In this document: piece after piece, positions 19,447 through 29,714 of the stretch
Numbering within the stretch: the stretch's first letter is position 1
Layout: each line of letters begins with the position of its first letter
Source of the DNA: Moraxella catarrhalis
GTDB taxonomy: Bacteria; Pseudomonadota; Gammaproteobacteria; Pseudomonadales; Moraxellaceae
Length of the DNA: 64,000 nucleotides
Direction: 5' to 3'
Assembly: GCF_001656295.1 (NCBI RefSeq)
Contig: NZ_LXHE01000006.1
Span: 51,605 to 115,604 of the forward strand
Notes under the pieces: model-generated
What the model saw: the letters and a program-made list of their open reading frames with translations, nothing else
The model's database searches: none
What the model was told of the DNA's origin: nothing
Translations under genes and position numbers: made by a program

Positions 19447-20640
19447 ATGGACAAACACACTCAGCTCATTCACGATCCCCGTCTAGCACCCATACAAATC
19501 AACAGCCTACAGCCACCTGTGTACCGCGCATCAACGATCATCTTTGATAATACTCAGGCGCTGTTTCAAAGACACTGGAGTGATCGCTATGATTATAGCT
19601 ATGGCACACATGGCACGCCCACGACTTATCTACTGGCGGATCAGATGGCAAGGCTTGAGGGCGGTAATCATGCGCTTTTAGCGCCCAGCGGTCTTGCTGC
19701 CATCGTATTGGTGAACACAGCACTGCTTGGACAAGGTGATGAGGTATGGGTCACTGAAAATATGTACAGCCCAAATCTTGAGCATCTACGCGAACTTCAA
19801 AAACGCTACGGCGTGGTGATCAAAATATACGACCCACTGGATGCCAAAAGCTTTCAGCCTACGCCTGCTTGTAAGCTGATATGGCTTGAGGCGGCGGGGT
19901 CTGTGACGCTTGAATTTCCTGACTTACAAGGACTGATCAAGATCGCCAAAGAGCATCATGTCTGCATCGCTTTGGACAGCACTTGGGGCGCGGGACTGGC
20001 TTATTCGCCATTTGATCTTGATGGCGCGTCTGTGGATATTTGTGTTCATGCATTGACCAAATATCCCAGCGGTGGCGGTGATGTCTTAATGGGCAGCATC
20101 GTGACCCAAGATGAGGCTCTGCACAAGCAGCTGCTGCGTATGCATGCCCTCTTAGGCTTTAGCATCTCAGGTGATGACTGTGCGCGTGTTTATCGTAGCC
20201 TACCCACCTTAGCCTTACGCTACGCAACACAAAGCAAAAGCGCCATTGAGCTTTTGGCACACCTAAAAGATGAGCCTGCTTTTGCCCAAGTGCTTCATCC
20301 TGCCAATCCTGATACTTTGGGTCACCACTTTTGGCAACAAAACTGCCCAACTGGGTTATCGGCAGGCTTGGTGAGCGTGGTCTTTGATGAGCGCTACGCT
20401 TGGGCGGATGTTTGCCGTTTTTGTGATGCTCTTAAGATATTTAAATTGGGCTTTAGTTGGGGCAGTGCAACAAGCTTAGTCATGCTGTACGATCTGACTA
20501 AGATGCGCACTCTGCCAAGCTTGCATCTACAAGGTCGCTATGTGGTGCGGTTTTGTGTTGGGCTTGAAGCGCCCAAGGATTTGATCGATGACATCAAGAC
20601 AGCTTTAGGCAGCTTAAATTATGATGAAAAATCAAAATAA
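19447..20640 (+). CDS. metC: Cystathionine beta-lyase-like PLP enzyme
   Basis: About 397 residues of the Cys/Met metabolism PLP enzyme family. The cofactor lysine is in HALTKYPSGGGD; the aspartate that contacts the pyridine N is in CIALDSTWGAG; the substrate/cofactor loop is YDYSYGTHGTPTTY. Likely cleaves cystathionine to homocysteine in methionine synthesis, but other beta- or gamma-lyase activities are possible in this family. Start at ATG 19447 (MDKHTQLIHD), the family's usual N-terminus. Followed 44 bp later by dapB. Confidence 0.87.
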   Translation: MDKHTQLIHDPRLAPIQINSLQPPVYRASTIIFDNTQALFQRHWSDRYDYSYGTHGTPTTYLLADQMARLEGGNHALLAPSGLAAIVLVNTALLGQGDEVWVTENMYSPNLEHLRELQKRYGVVIKIYDPLDAKSFQPTPACKLIWLEAAGSVTLEFPDLQGLIKIAKEHHVCIALDSTWGAGLAYSPFDLDGASVDICVHALTKYPSGGGDVLMGSIVTQDEALHKQLLRMHALLGFSISGDDCARVYRSLPTLALRYATQSKSAIELLAHLKDEPAFAQVLHPANPDTLGHHFWQQNCPTGLSAGLVSVVFDERYAWADVCRFCDALKIFKLGFSWGSATSLVMLYDLTKMRTLPSLHLQGRYVVRFCVGLEAPKDLIDDIKTALGSLNYDEKSK

Positions 20641-20684
20641 CCTTGCTATAATCAATTAATTATCATCCAAACAAGGACATCGTT

Positions 20685-21482
20685 ATGAGTAAGCTTAAAA
20701 TTGGCATCATGGGAGCATCAGGGCGTATGGGGCGAATGCTCATCGAAGCAGCAATAACCCACCCAAAAACTGAGCTTGGCGGGGCTTATGTGCGCAGCAT
20801 CTCAAGCTTGATCGGTGTGGATGCTGGTGAGTTTATTGGTACCGATAAATCAGGCATCACACTCTCCACACTGGATGCTGCAGGCTTGGGGGCGATGATT
20901 GATTTTAGTTTGCCCGAAGCTTTGGATGACGTACTCGATCAGTGCGTTACGCACAAAATTCCGCTCGTGATGGGCGTGACAGGTCTTAGTGATGACCAAG
21001 AAGCTAAGCTCAAGGACGCCGCCAAACACATTGCCATCGTCTATGCAGGCAACTACTCAACTGGTGTCAATCTGTCGCTTAATTTGCTTGCCACTACCGC
21101 ACGCGTACTGGGGCTAGATGCCGATGTCGAGATCATCGAGCACCACCATAAGCACAAAATCGATGCGCCATCAGGCACTGCCTTGATGATGGCGCGCGCT
21201 GTCGCCGAAGCACGCGGACAAACGCTGAATAATACTGCCGTCTATGGTCGTGAAGGTGCCGCCAAGCGCCAAGCAGGCGATATCGGCTTCCATGCTGTGC
21301 GCGGCGGCGAAATTGTCGGTGAACACACTGTGGAATTTATCATGGATGGTGAAATCATCGAAATCACCCACAAGGCACAAAGCCGCGCCACATTTGCCAC
21401 AGGCGCGGTAAGAGCTGCACTGTGGGCAGCAGATCAGCCTGCGGGTCTGTATGACATGCAAGATGTCTTAGGACTTAAATAG
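20685..21482 (+). CDS. dapB: 4-hydroxy-tetrahydrodipicolinate reductase DapB
   Basis: 265 residues. Reduces HTPA in the diaminopimelate/lysine pathway using NAD(P)H. Nucleotide-binding GASGRMGRM at the N-terminus and the catalytic signature EHHHKHKIDAPSGTA are complete. The family end motif region FATGAVRAALW is present. A terminator follows, so this is probably the end of its transcript. Confidence 0.98.
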   Translation: MSKLKIGIMGASGRMGRMLIEAAITHPKTELGGAYVRSISSLIGVDAGEFIGTDKSGITLSTLDAAGLGAMIDFSLPEALDDVLDQCVTHKIPLVMGVTGLSDDQEAKLKDAAKHIAIVYAGNYSTGVNLSLNLLATTARVLGLDADVEIIEHHHKHKIDAPSGTALMMARAVAEARGQTLNNTAVYGREGAAKRQAGDIGFHAVRGGEIVGEHTVEFIMDGEIIEITHKAQSRATFATGAVRAALWAADQPAGLYDMQDVLGLK

Positions 21483-21517
21483 GTATAAAAACCAGATTTA
21501 CCTAATTTGTAGGTAAT

Positions 21518-21545
21518 AAAAAAGCCAAGAATTTCTTGGCTTTTT
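21518..21545 (+). terminator. Intrinsic terminator after dapB
   Basis: AAAAAGCCAAGAA / TTCTTGGCTTTTT stem with a 1-3 nt loop and T run. The A run on its left lets it also work for minus-strand transcripts. Confidence 0.85.
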
Positions 21546-21599
21546 GTTTGACTGATGGCAGTGGCAGCATGAGCACGAGTGCTTAACTTAGCCTATCTG

Positions 21600-22454
21600 T
21601 CAGTCTTCACTGAGTGCATCAATCAGCAGCGGCCATAGCGTCTGATAAGAGCGTCTAAATATATTCATATGACCGATCTCATCAAAACCATAGTCGGCAG
21701 GATGAAGTTCATGATAGTGTACTTGAGCATGCGGATATAAGGCAAAAAAATCATACACATTCTCACGCGTCGCAATCTCATCATCCGTGGCATAAAAGGC
21801 ATGGATCGGGCAGCTGATCTTGTCATGATAGTCATCAAAGATGGTTCTGCCGATAGAATATTTGATGTATTGACCGGTATTACAAAACTCGCGCCATTGG
21901 CGAGCGACATTTTTGGGTAAGTTTTCGCCCATGCCGATGATTTTGGTGGCGCCATAGCCAAGCGTGCGACTTGACACCCGAAACAGCACCTCAAACATCA
22001 AAGGCGCCAAAAGTTTGGTGCGTCCGCCAAGCTTAGGCACATAGCCTGTTGAGCCTGCGACACTGATCAAGCGCGCCACTTTGTGATGATTATGCGCAAC
22101 GCCCAAAAAAAGCGCGCCAGCACTGTGTCCGATGATCGCGACCTGCTCGGCATCAGTCATATCGGTCAGCTGATCAATCGCTGCAGGCAAATCATATACG
22201 CCCCAATCGTCAATGCTTGCCTGACTGTCCTTAAGCGCACCGTGTAAAGATGCGCCAATACCCCGAAAATCAAAGCAAAGCACATCATAGCCTTGGGTGC
22301 TCAGATGCTCAGCAAAAGCATAATAAAACCCTTGCTTAATGCCTGTGGCAGAGGCGATCAGCACAGGATAGGGTTGGGTTAAGCCCCCTGATCGATTAAA
22401 AAACGTGCCACCCAAAGTATAGCCATCTTTGGCAGTAAATGTGATCTTTTGCAT
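21600..22454 (-). CDS. Alpha/beta hydrolase
   Basis: 284 residues with a serine-hydrolase nucleophile elbow GHSAGA and a cap-like insertion. The late Asp and His (FYATDDEIA; DEIGHMNIFR) supply the triad. It resembles the COG4757-type predicted hydrolases of unknown substrate. Start at ATG 22454 (MQKITFTAKDGYTLGG). Confidence 0.8.
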   Translation of the reverse strand: MQKITFTAKDGYTLGGTFFNRSGGLTQPYPVLIASATGIKQGFYYAFAEHLSTQGYDVLCFDFRGIGASLHGALKDSQASIDDWGVYDLPAAIDQLTDMTDAEQVAIIGHSAGALFLGVAHNHHKVARLISVAGSTGYVPKLGGRTKLLAPLMFEVLFRVSSRTLGYGATKIIGMGENLPKNVARQWREFCNTGQYIKYSIGRTIFDDYHDKISCPIHAFYATDDEIATRENVYDFFALYPHAQVHYHELHPADYGFDEIGHMNIFRRSYQTLWPLLIDALSED

Positions 22455-22548
22455 TATTTTTTCCATCCGTCTGCTGATCCATCAATCCATTGATTCACCA
22501 AGGTTAATCCATCCAGTCAGTTTATTATGACAAGTTATTTATTAAAAT

Positions 22549-23658
22549 CTAGGGCGATGATTGACCTGATAAGTCAATGATCCAAATCTCAGCTTGAGAG
22601 CCGATTCTAAGCGGCACGCCCCAAAACCCGTAGCCTGATGTCACCACTGCGTGCATATCGCCCACTTTGTCATAACCATATCCAATGCGATTGATGGCAT
22701 TGGCAATCAAATTGGCAGGGAACACCTGTCCTCGGTGCGTATGCCCCGAAAGCTGCAAATCAATCGGCAAGCGGCTATTGGTCTCAAGCTGACTTGGGCG
22801 ATGATCGAGCAAAATCACAGGATGGCTGACATCTGCCATCGCCACCAACTCTGCCGTTGTTGCCCTGCTTTTATCATGATCGTCGATGCGCCCGATGATG
22901 GTCAAAGGCGTGCTTAGACCCCCTTTTGAGATGGTGATGGTCGTCACTTTATCATCCAGTAGGATCGAGCCTGCTTGCTGTATGGCTTGGATGATGGCAT
23001 CTTGGGCGTGCGCACGATAAATGTCATGATTACCCAAAGATGACACCGCCGCCGGGGCGCTGGCTACCACATCAGCAAAATGGCTCTCCATGCCTTCTTG
23101 GTGGTAATAAATGATATCATCATCCATGATATCGCCAGGCATCAGCAGCACATCGACATGCTCATCTGTGAGCAATTTGGCAAGCTTATCAAGCTGCCGA
23201 CTGCCCACCATCGCCCCCAGATGCAAATCACTCACCAGCGCAATGCGCACATCAGTTGGCATAGGCTTATCCAAAGTCAAGGATAGATATTTGACCGTCG
23301 GGGTGTAAGCATGATAAATCCCTGACAGTATCAGTCCAATGAACACCAGTGGCGTGATGATTTTTGTGGGGCGATCGGCAGGTTTTTTTAGTGCCTTGAG
23401 CAGGCAATACACGCCCAAACCCACCGCCATCGCCATCATCAATACCCACAAAATTGACAAATAACCAAGCGTCAGGCGAAACGCCCCAACAAACAGCCCC
23501 ACCAAAAACAGATTACCAATCACAAAACAAGCAATCATCAAGCGGCGACATCGCTTGGGTGATAAAGGTAGCCACCACCCCAAGCCACGCGCGGCAATAT
23601 AGGTAAAGACCTGCAATAAAATGACAATGGTCGTTAAAAATAAAATTCGTATCATCAT
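22549..23658 (-). CDS. Membrane-anchored metallophosphoesterase
   Basis: 369 residues. Four hydrophobic N-terminal helices (about 1-130) precede a calcineurin-like phosphoesterase domain with metal motifs SDLHLGAMVG, GDIMDDD, LGNHDIYRA and SGHTHRGQ. Resembles YkuE/YaeI-type enzymes, which hydrolyse lipid-linked or UDP-sugar phosphates; the substrate is not determinable here. It ends only 6 bp from the yheT-like gene start, so likely cotranscribed. Confidence 0.88.
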   Translation of the reverse strand: MMIRILFLTTIVILLQVFTYIAARGLGWWLPLSPKRCRRLMIACFVIGNLFLVGLFVGAFRLTLGYLSILWVLMMAMAVGLGVYCLLKALKKPADRPTKIITPLVFIGLILSGIYHAYTPTVKYLSLTLDKPMPTDVRIALVSDLHLGAMVGSRQLDKLAKLLTDEHVDVLLMPGDIMDDDIIYYHQEGMESHFADVVASAPAAVSSLGNHDIYRAHAQDAIIQAIQQAGSILLDDKVTTITISKGGLSTPLTIIGRIDDHDKSRATTAELVAMADVSHPVILLDHRPSQLETNSRLPIDLQLSGHTHRGQVFPANLIANAINRIGYGYDKVGDMHAVVTSGYGFWGVPLRIGSQAEIWIIDLSGQSSP

Positions 23659-23664
23659 TCCTTA

Positions 23665-24642
23665 TCAAAAACCAAAAAAATCAAGCGTCGTGCGTGGTAT
23701 AAATCCCAAATCAAACTGTCTTTTTTGATAATCATAATCAACAAAACCAATATGTCCACCATAGCGAGTATCCAGCAGTAGCACATCTGCCGATACATCG
23801 GTAGGCTCTGCTGTTACGCCCAAAAATGGATCATCTTTGGCGGTAATGATTAAGGTTGGTCGCTGAATGTGGCGTAGATAAGGTAATGCAGAAGCTTGCC
23901 GATAGTAGTCATTTTTTGAGCGAAAACCATGACGAGGTGCGGTGAATGCATTATCAAAATCAGCCATACGCTTAGCAGACTTAAGTGCTGTAATCTCCTC
24001 ACGACTTAGCCGATTATCTAACGCTTTTTTGATGATGGGATTGAGTAGATAAGGCGTATAAATATACCGACCAAGCAGGCGTTCCATGGCAATAGATGCA
24101 CTTGCCAAATCCACAGGTGCAGAGACAACCACAGCACGATTTGCAATGGCGTCCGACCCATACTCGCCCATATATTTTGCCAAGGCATTGCCGCCAAGTG
24201 ATACACCGATGGCATAAATTGTGGTAAATTGCTGCTGTAAAACTTGCAAATAATGTGCCAATTCAGCCGTATCTCCAGCATTATAAAACACTTTGCCCGA
24301 TACCGCCACGCCACCACAAGAGCGAAAATGCGCCACCACAAAATGCCACCCTTTGGCATGGATATGACTTGCCAATGTGCGTGCATAATGACTTTGGCTT
24401 GAGCCTTCCATACCATGAAACAGCACCACAATGGGCGTGATATATCTGCCATCAGCCCCTTTTTGATCATCAGCCATCACATAATCAAACGCAACATCAC
24501 TTTGTGCCAGTGAGTCTTTGAGTAGCGTGCGATGATAATCAGGCGTGTTTTTGGCGATATAGCGTGGTAAAATGGTCTGTAAGTGTGCATTTCTAAGCCA
24601 AAGCGGTGGCAAAAAATCAGTTTTTGAAAATTGTACAGTCAT
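23665..24642 (-). CDS. yheT: YheT-type alpha/beta hydrolase
   Basis: 325 residues. N-terminal block PLWLRNAHLQTILP typical of YheT, oxyanion HGMEGSSQSHY, RSCGG and nucleophile elbow GVSLGGNAL; late D and H in TAKDDPF and YGGHIGFVD. Family enzymes are esterases of uncertain substrate. Near yheS (two genes upstream), the same partnership as in E. coli. Confidence 0.9.
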   Translation of the reverse strand: MTVQFSKTDFLPPLWLRNAHLQTILPRYIAKNTPDYHRTLLKDSLAQSDVAFDYVMADDQKGADGRYITPIVVLFHGMEGSSQSHYARTLASHIHAKGWHFVVAHFRSCGGVAVSGKVFYNAGDTAELAHYLQVLQQQFTTIYAIGVSLGGNALAKYMGEYGSDAIANRAVVVSAPVDLASASIAMERLLGRYIYTPYLLNPIIKKALDNRLSREEITALKSAKRMADFDNAFTAPRHGFRSKNDYYRQASALPYLRHIQRPTLIITAKDDPFLGVTAEPTDVSADVLLLDTRYGGHIGFVDYDYQKRQFDLGFIPRTTLDFFGF

Positions 24643-24726
24643 AAAATACTCACAGAATATATAAATTATCAGTTTAATAATGATTAATTAATAGTAATAA
24701 ATTATGCCATCATACAGCAAGAAGGT

Positions 24727-25566
24727 TTAGGTGATATTTAGATGCACAATCATATCTCCTGTATTTGCCATCTGCCGAAGTCCTTGGTTTGATAGCATAA
24801 TCTTTGTCGGATATTTGCCATTTGGTGGAATCGTAAGTGTCAGACCAATGGGCTTTGGTAGCACAACAGTATCGCCATTTGCTGCTTGCTTAGGGCTTAA
24901 AAAAATCACATAATTGATATCCAGACCTTTAACATAAATATTCACAGGCTTGGTTTGGATTCTAAGACGCACAGGCGACCCATGACACTGCACGGTAATG
25001 ATATCACCATGACTAAGCCCCGCTGGCAAGACCGCCTTAAAGCGTTTGCCCTGCCAATGAATTAATATCTCGCCACCTTCGTATACCGTATGTAAGCCGA
25101 TCGTGCAGCTTGTATCATAGCCAAGCTTAGCAGATACATCAATCAATCGCTGCCAGATACGCCCAAGGTGCACGGCTGCTCGCTGCGTTATTTGTGCCAT
25201 GTGTTTGGTATGATGTGCATCAACGATGAGGCGATTAAATTGTTGCTTCCCAAGATTCACCAAAGCTGTATTGGCAATATAACCAAACCCCTGCTTGACC
25301 TCATAAAATTTGGCACGCTGCTGCCATAACCACTGCTTTTGGCGAATGCGTGGCAGCTGCCTGTCGTACTGACGGCGTACTTTGTCATCTTTTAAGATGG
25401 CATAGGCGGTGTTTAGCTGATGCACCACATTCTCATCTGAATCCGCCTGACGGTCAGGGTGATGACGCGCGATGTGTTGGCGATAAGCACGCTTAATAGT
25501 GGCAGTATCGGCATCATCAGCCACGCCAAGTAAGCGATAATAATCTTGGCGATACACAGTTTTCAT
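24727..25566 (-). CDS. J-domain protein (CbpA/DjlA-like)
   Basis: 279 residues. The first 70 residues form a J domain with HHPDRQAD, so it can stimulate a DnaK-type ATPase. No glycine-rich linker or zinc fingers are present. The C-terminal part shows a beta-rich domain resembling the DnaJ C-terminal fold (VLPAGLSHGDIITVQ, GLTLTIPPNG). Class B/C Hsp40, client unknown. Located 7 bp after yheS. Confidence 0.83.
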   Translation of the reverse strand: MKTVYRQDYYRLLGVADDADTATIKRAYRQHIARHHPDRQADSDENVVHQLNTAYAILKDDKVRRQYDRQLPRIRQKQWLWQQRAKFYEVKQGFGYIANTALVNLGKQQFNRLIVDAHHTKHMAQITQRAAVHLGRIWQRLIDVSAKLGYDTSCTIGLHTVYEGGEILIHWQGKRFKAVLPAGLSHGDIITVQCHGSPVRLRIQTKPVNIYVKGLDINYVIFLSPKQAANGDTVVLPKPIGLTLTIPPNGKYPTKIMLSNQGLRQMANTGDMIVHLNIT

Positions 25567-25572
25567 ATATTC

Positions 25573-27522
25573 TTATCCTGACAGTGCCTCTTCTAGTGCC
25601 TCAAGCTCAGTCATTGCCACCAAAAGCTGCTCTTCGATGTCATCAATTTGTGATTTTAGTGTGTTTTGATGATTGAGTTTGTCCAATAATTCTGACTTAT
25701 AATCATCTTCGTACAGACGAGCATCAGACAACTCATTTTCTAAAATCACCAATGTATCGCTCAGTTTGCCAAGCTGCTCCTCAAGCTTAGCGATTTGCTT
25801 TCTTAGCGGTGCTGTTTGTTCACGGATTTGGGCATTTTTCTTACGCCTATCTTCTTTACTTAGGCTGTCATGCAAGCACATCTCTTGACCAGTTGCCGTA
25901 TTTGTAGATTGTTGATGAATGGATTTGTCCATCTTTTGATTGGCTTGATGTGCTTTTTTGGCTTGGCGTAGATGCTCAGCATAGTCTGCCATATCCCCCA
26001 CAAACTCAGTGGCACGACCATCAAAGACCAACAATAACTCATCACACACCGACATAACCAAATCTCGATCGTGCGATACCAAAATCAATGCCCCAGCAAA
26101 ATCTTGCAATGCCAACATAAGTGCATTTCGCATCTGTAGATCCAGATGGTTGGTTGGTTCATCAAGTATCAGCACATTAGGTCTTTGCCAAACAAGCAGT
26201 GCAAGCATTAATCTGGCACGCTCACCCCCTGAAAATAAGCGGCTTTGGGTATCGATGCGTTCACCTTGAAAGCCAAAACCACCCAAAAAGGCACGCAAAT
26301 TGGCATCAGATGTCTGACCTGACAGACGCCTTAGCATTATCATGGGTGTGGCATCGTCATCTAGGCTATCCATCTGATGCTGATTAAAATAGCCAAGCTG
26401 TAATGTCTCAGAGGCTTTGTAGATACCATCAATGAGTGGCAACTCGCCCACCAATGCTTTGATGAGTGTCGATTTACCTGCACCATTGGCACCCAAAATC
26501 CCCAATCGTACATCTGGGGTGATGCGTAGATTGATCTTTGTTAGCATTGGTATGCCATCATAGCCAATGGTGGCATTATCCAAATAAATCAGCGGTGATG
26601 CCATGTGTTGCGGTTCATAAAAACGAAAACTAAAGCCATTGTCTGCCATCACAGGCGACAGCTGCGCCATACGGTCAAGCTGCTTAATGCGGCTTTGGGC
26701 TTGTTTGGCCTTGGTGGCTTTGGCACGAAACCTACGAATATAATCCTCAAGATGAGCACGCACGGCTTGTTGCTTTTCAAAGGCTTGTTGTTCTTGGGCA
26801 AGCCTTTCAGCTCGTGTACGAATAAATTGGCTATAATTACCCGTATACAGCGTGATTTGTCCTTGCTCGATGTGCAAAATATGTCCGCACACTGTATCTA
26901 AAAAGGCTTGGTCATGGCTGATTAATAAAATAAGTCCCTCAAATTTTAATAACCACTCTTCAAGCCAAAAAATGGCATCCAAATCCAGATGGTTGGTTGG
27001 TTCGTCAAGCAATAACACATCAGCTCGGTGCATTAGTGTCCGAGCCAAATTAAGCCTCATACGCCAACCCCCTGAGAACATGGATACTTGCTTGCTGTGG
27101 TCAGCTTCACCAAAGCCAAGTCCTGCCAAGATCATCGCCGCTTTGGCAGGTGTACGATAGCCATCAATTTCTTCAAAACGCTGATACATTGGTGCAATTT
27201 GACCATCAGTTAAGCTGGTTTGATGGTTGATTTGCCAATTGAGTTGCCACCATTCTTCATCGCCTGACAGCACATAGTCCATCGCACTCATCGCTGTTGC
27301 ACTGACCTCTTGTGCCATATGAGCAATCTGCCATGACTCAGGCAAGCTAATACTGCCGACATCTGTATTGTGTGTACCCAAAATGGTGGCAAATAGTGTG
27401 GATTTTCCTGTGCCATTATTGCCCGTCAAGCCAATTTTTTGACCCTTATGCAGCTGAAAATTAACATCGCTGAATAACAGCCGCCCTTCTCGACGCACCG
27501 CAACATTTTTAAATTCTATCAT
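25573..27522 (-). CDS. yheS: ABC-F ATPase YheS-like
   Basis: 649 residues with two ATPase cassettes and no membrane domain, hence an ABC-F ribosome-associated factor. Walker A motifs GNNGTGKST and GANGAGKST; signatures FSGGWRMR and FSGGERAR; both LLDEPTNHLD-type Walker B motifs. The linker between cassettes is the P-site tRNA interaction motif region. The C-terminal coiled coil (KEDRRKKNAQIREQ onward) identifies YheS rather than Uup or EttA. Its start lies alone, with no obvious promoter box chosen. Confidence 0.93.
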   Translation of the reverse strand: MIEFKNVAVRREGRLLFSDVNFQLHKGQKIGLTGNNGTGKSTLFATILGTHNTDVGSISLPESWQIAHMAQEVSATAMSAMDYVLSGDEEWWQLNWQINHQTSLTDGQIAPMYQRFEEIDGYRTPAKAAMILAGLGFGEADHSKQVSMFSGGWRMRLNLARTLMHRADVLLLDEPTNHLDLDAIFWLEEWLLKFEGLILLISHDQAFLDTVCGHILHIEQGQITLYTGNYSQFIRTRAERLAQEQQAFEKQQAVRAHLEDYIRRFRAKATKAKQAQSRIKQLDRMAQLSPVMADNGFSFRFYEPQHMASPLIYLDNATIGYDGIPMLTKINLRITPDVRLGILGANGAGKSTLIKALVGELPLIDGIYKASETLQLGYFNQHQMDSLDDDATPMIMLRRLSGQTSDANLRAFLGGFGFQGERIDTQSRLFSGGERARLMLALLVWQRPNVLILDEPTNHLDLQMRNALMLALQDFAGALILVSHDRDLVMSVCDELLLVFDGRATEFVGDMADYAEHLRQAKKAHQANQKMDKSIHQQSTNTATGQEMCLHDSLSKEDRRKKNAQIREQTAPLRKQIAKLEEQLGKLSDTLVILENELSDARLYEDDYKSELLDKLNHQNTLKSQIDDIEEQLLVAMTELEALEEALSG

Positions 27523-27740
27523 TACAATTCATCATATAAAATTTTAATCATTTTAGCATATTTTGTTAATTACTCTTGTAAAAATTACTCAGAGCACCTA
27601 TATTAACATTATCATCACACATAATCAGAATAATGGTTTTTATCATATGCTGTTTAGCTTTCATTGAAATCAATAGCTTTGATTGTGTTTTTATGATGAT
27701 GAACGATTTTATGATAACTTTAAAATAAACAAGGAAAAAT

Positions 27741-28286
27741 ATGGCACGCTTAACTGTACACACCGCCGAATCTGCCTCAGACAAAGCCAAAGAACGCGTT
27801 AGCATGGTTCAAAAAGCCAATGGCTTTATCCCAAATCTTATCGGTGTTTTGGCAAATTCACCCCAAGCACTTGAGATGTATCAAGAAGTGGGCAAAATGA
27901 ACAGCCGTAACAGCCTAACCGCTGAAGAAATTGAAGTAGTACAAATTACCGCTGCTGCTCATAATGGCTGTGATTTTTGTGTGGCAGGTCACACCAAAGC
28001 TGGCACCAAACTTCAGATGCCTGAAAATGTGCTAAACGCTTTGCGTGGTCGCACCGCCATCGAAGACAATGAAAAATATCAAGCCCTAGCACAGTTTACC
28101 ATGCAGCTAATTGACCGCCGTGGTAAGGTTTCTGATGATGAGCTTGCTGCTGTTAAGGCAGTTGGCTATAGCGACCAAAATATCCTAGATGTGGTCATGG
28201 GTGTGGCATTGGCAACTTTATGTAACTACGCCAATAATGTCGCCCAAACTGACATCAACCCTGAGCTACAAGCATTTGCACCCTAA
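27741..28286 (+). CDS. Carboxymuconolactone decarboxylase / AhpD-like protein
   Basis: 181 residues. The AhpD-like redox core CDFCVAGH (with the upstream Glu in AEEIEVVQ) is conserved, the pair of Cys and His that gives peroxidase or thiol reductase activity. Full length for the family. Monocistronic, ended by a strong hairpin. Likely a peroxidase-related protein, but its donor and substrate are unknown. Confidence 0.88.
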   Translation: MARLTVHTAESASDKAKERVSMVQKANGFIPNLIGVLANSPQALEMYQEVGKMNSRNSLTAEEIEVVQITAAAHNGCDFCVAGHTKAGTKLQMPENVLNALRGRTAIEDNEKYQALAQFTMQLIDRRGKVSDDELAAVKAVGYSDQNILDVVMGVALATLCNYANNVAQTDINPELQAFAP

Positions 28287-28341
28287 GATTTAATCAGCTT
28301 GACTGTATCAGTTTTGCTGCTTTTATGAATCGCTAAAATTC

Positions 28342-28374
28342 ATTGCTTCAGGTGTTCGCCTGAAGCAATTTTTT
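28342..28374 (+). terminator. Intrinsic terminator after AhpD-like gene
   Basis: ATTGCTTCAGG / CCTGAAGCAAT stem with TGTTCG loop followed by TTTTTT. Confidence 0.88.
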
Positions 28375-28541
28375 AGACACACAAGCAAAAAATCCTGCCA
28401 GCCACCATACTGCATGACTTTGCTGCCTATGTATTATTTTGGCTTATATTTATTCTAATTTAGAATAAGAAAATGATAAACTTTGTGATTACAATCTAAT
28501 CATTCACGCATTTTTTGGTCATTTTATCGTTTGAGAAAGAC

Positions 28542-29714
28542 ATGAATCACTTGCACACTTTTTATCATGATAGCCAAGCTCCTATCAATGCTGCCTTTGA
28601 GCCAATTCAGCTTTGGCAAGACAGCGGTTTACTGGACAATATTGCACAAGCGTCAAAGCAGCTGCTTGACCCCATCGCCATCGATAAAGGCTATTACCCC
28701 ACTGCTGAGATGAGTCAATTGGCAAAACTGGGGGCTTTTTCGACACATCTGTCAGCACAAGGTGGTCGTTTTGGTGACGCCATTCTTGCGACCGCAAAAA
28801 TCTCTGAAACTTGCGGTACGACAGGGTTTTTGTCATGGTGTCATCAGGTCTGTGCTTTGTATCTTGACCAGTCAGACAATCACGCCTTAAAATCCGATAT
28901 CCTACACCGCCACGCATTGGGTGAAAGCTTTGGGGGGACAGCACTGTCCAATCCCATGAAAACCTTTGCTAATATTGAATCGATGATTCTACGCGCACAG
29001 CGTGTCAATGGTGGCTATGTGGTGTCAGGCACGCTACCGTGGATAAGCCACATTGCACCCAATCAATATTGCGGTGCAATCGCTAGCGTCGAGCACGGCG
29101 GTCAGACTGATAAAGACATTTTTTTCTTATTATCATTTGATGAAGCACGCAAAGGCAACTGGCAGCTAAACCCTTGCCCGACCTTTAGCGGTATGGAAGG
29201 GTCAAGCACTTGGCAAATCGCCTTAACGGATTACTTTGTTCCTGATGACAGCTTAATCGCTGACCCTGCCAAGCCCTTTATTGAGCGTGTGCGTGGGGCA
29301 TTTGTACTCATGCAACTGGGTATCGGTGCTGGCATTATCCAAGGGGCAATTCATGACATCACTGCGGTAGAGGCTCAGCTTGGGCATGTCAATCAATTTT
29401 TAGAAGACCAAGCAGGCGCACTACAAACACAGCTTGATGCTTTGATTGAGCGTACTTTGGCGCTTGCCAAGACACCTTTTGAAACACACAAAGACTTTTT
29501 CTTAGAAGTGCTAGACACTCGCATCCAAGGTGCTGAGCTGTCACTACAAGCCACCCAAGCATCACTACTGCATCAAGGCGCTAAAGGCTATCTGATGAGC
29601 GCTAATCCACAAAGGCGTATTCGTGAAGCGCACTTCGTGGCGATTGTCACACCTGCCATCAAGCATTTACGCTACTTATCCCACCAACTACTGACCGAGA
29701 AATCTCCAAAATGA
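28542..29714 (+). CDS. Acyl-CoA-dehydrogenase-like flavoprotein
   Basis: About 390 residues of the acyl-CoA dehydrogenase superfamily, including the DszC/SfnC-type flavin monooxygenases. Features include [27 protein letters not shown], and the FAD-binding [10 protein letters not shown] strand. I see no clear catalytic glutamate of a fatty-acyl dehydrogenase, so a monooxygenase or dehydrogenase acting on a small imported compound is as plausible. Start at ATG 28542, after GAGAAAG. Its stop overlaps the next start as ATGA. Confidence 0.8.
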   Translation: MNHLHTFYHDSQAPINAAFEPIQLWQDSGLLDNIAQASKQLLDPIAIDKGYYPTAEMSQLAKLGAFSTHLSAQGGRFGDAILATAKISETCGTTGFLSWCHQVCALYLDQSDNHALKSDILHRHALGESFGGTALSNPMKTFANIESMILRAQRVNGGYVVSGTLPWISHIAPNQYCGAIASVEHGGQTDKDIFFLLSFDEARKGNWQLNPCPTFSGMEGSSTWQIALTDYFVPDDSLIADPAKPFIERVRGAFVLMQLGIGAGIIQGAIHDITAVEAQLGHVNQFLEDQAGALQTQLDALIERTLALAKTPFETHKDFFLEVLDTRIQGAELSLQATQASLLHQGAKGYLMSANPQRRIREAHFVAIVTPAIKHLRYLSHQLLTEKSPK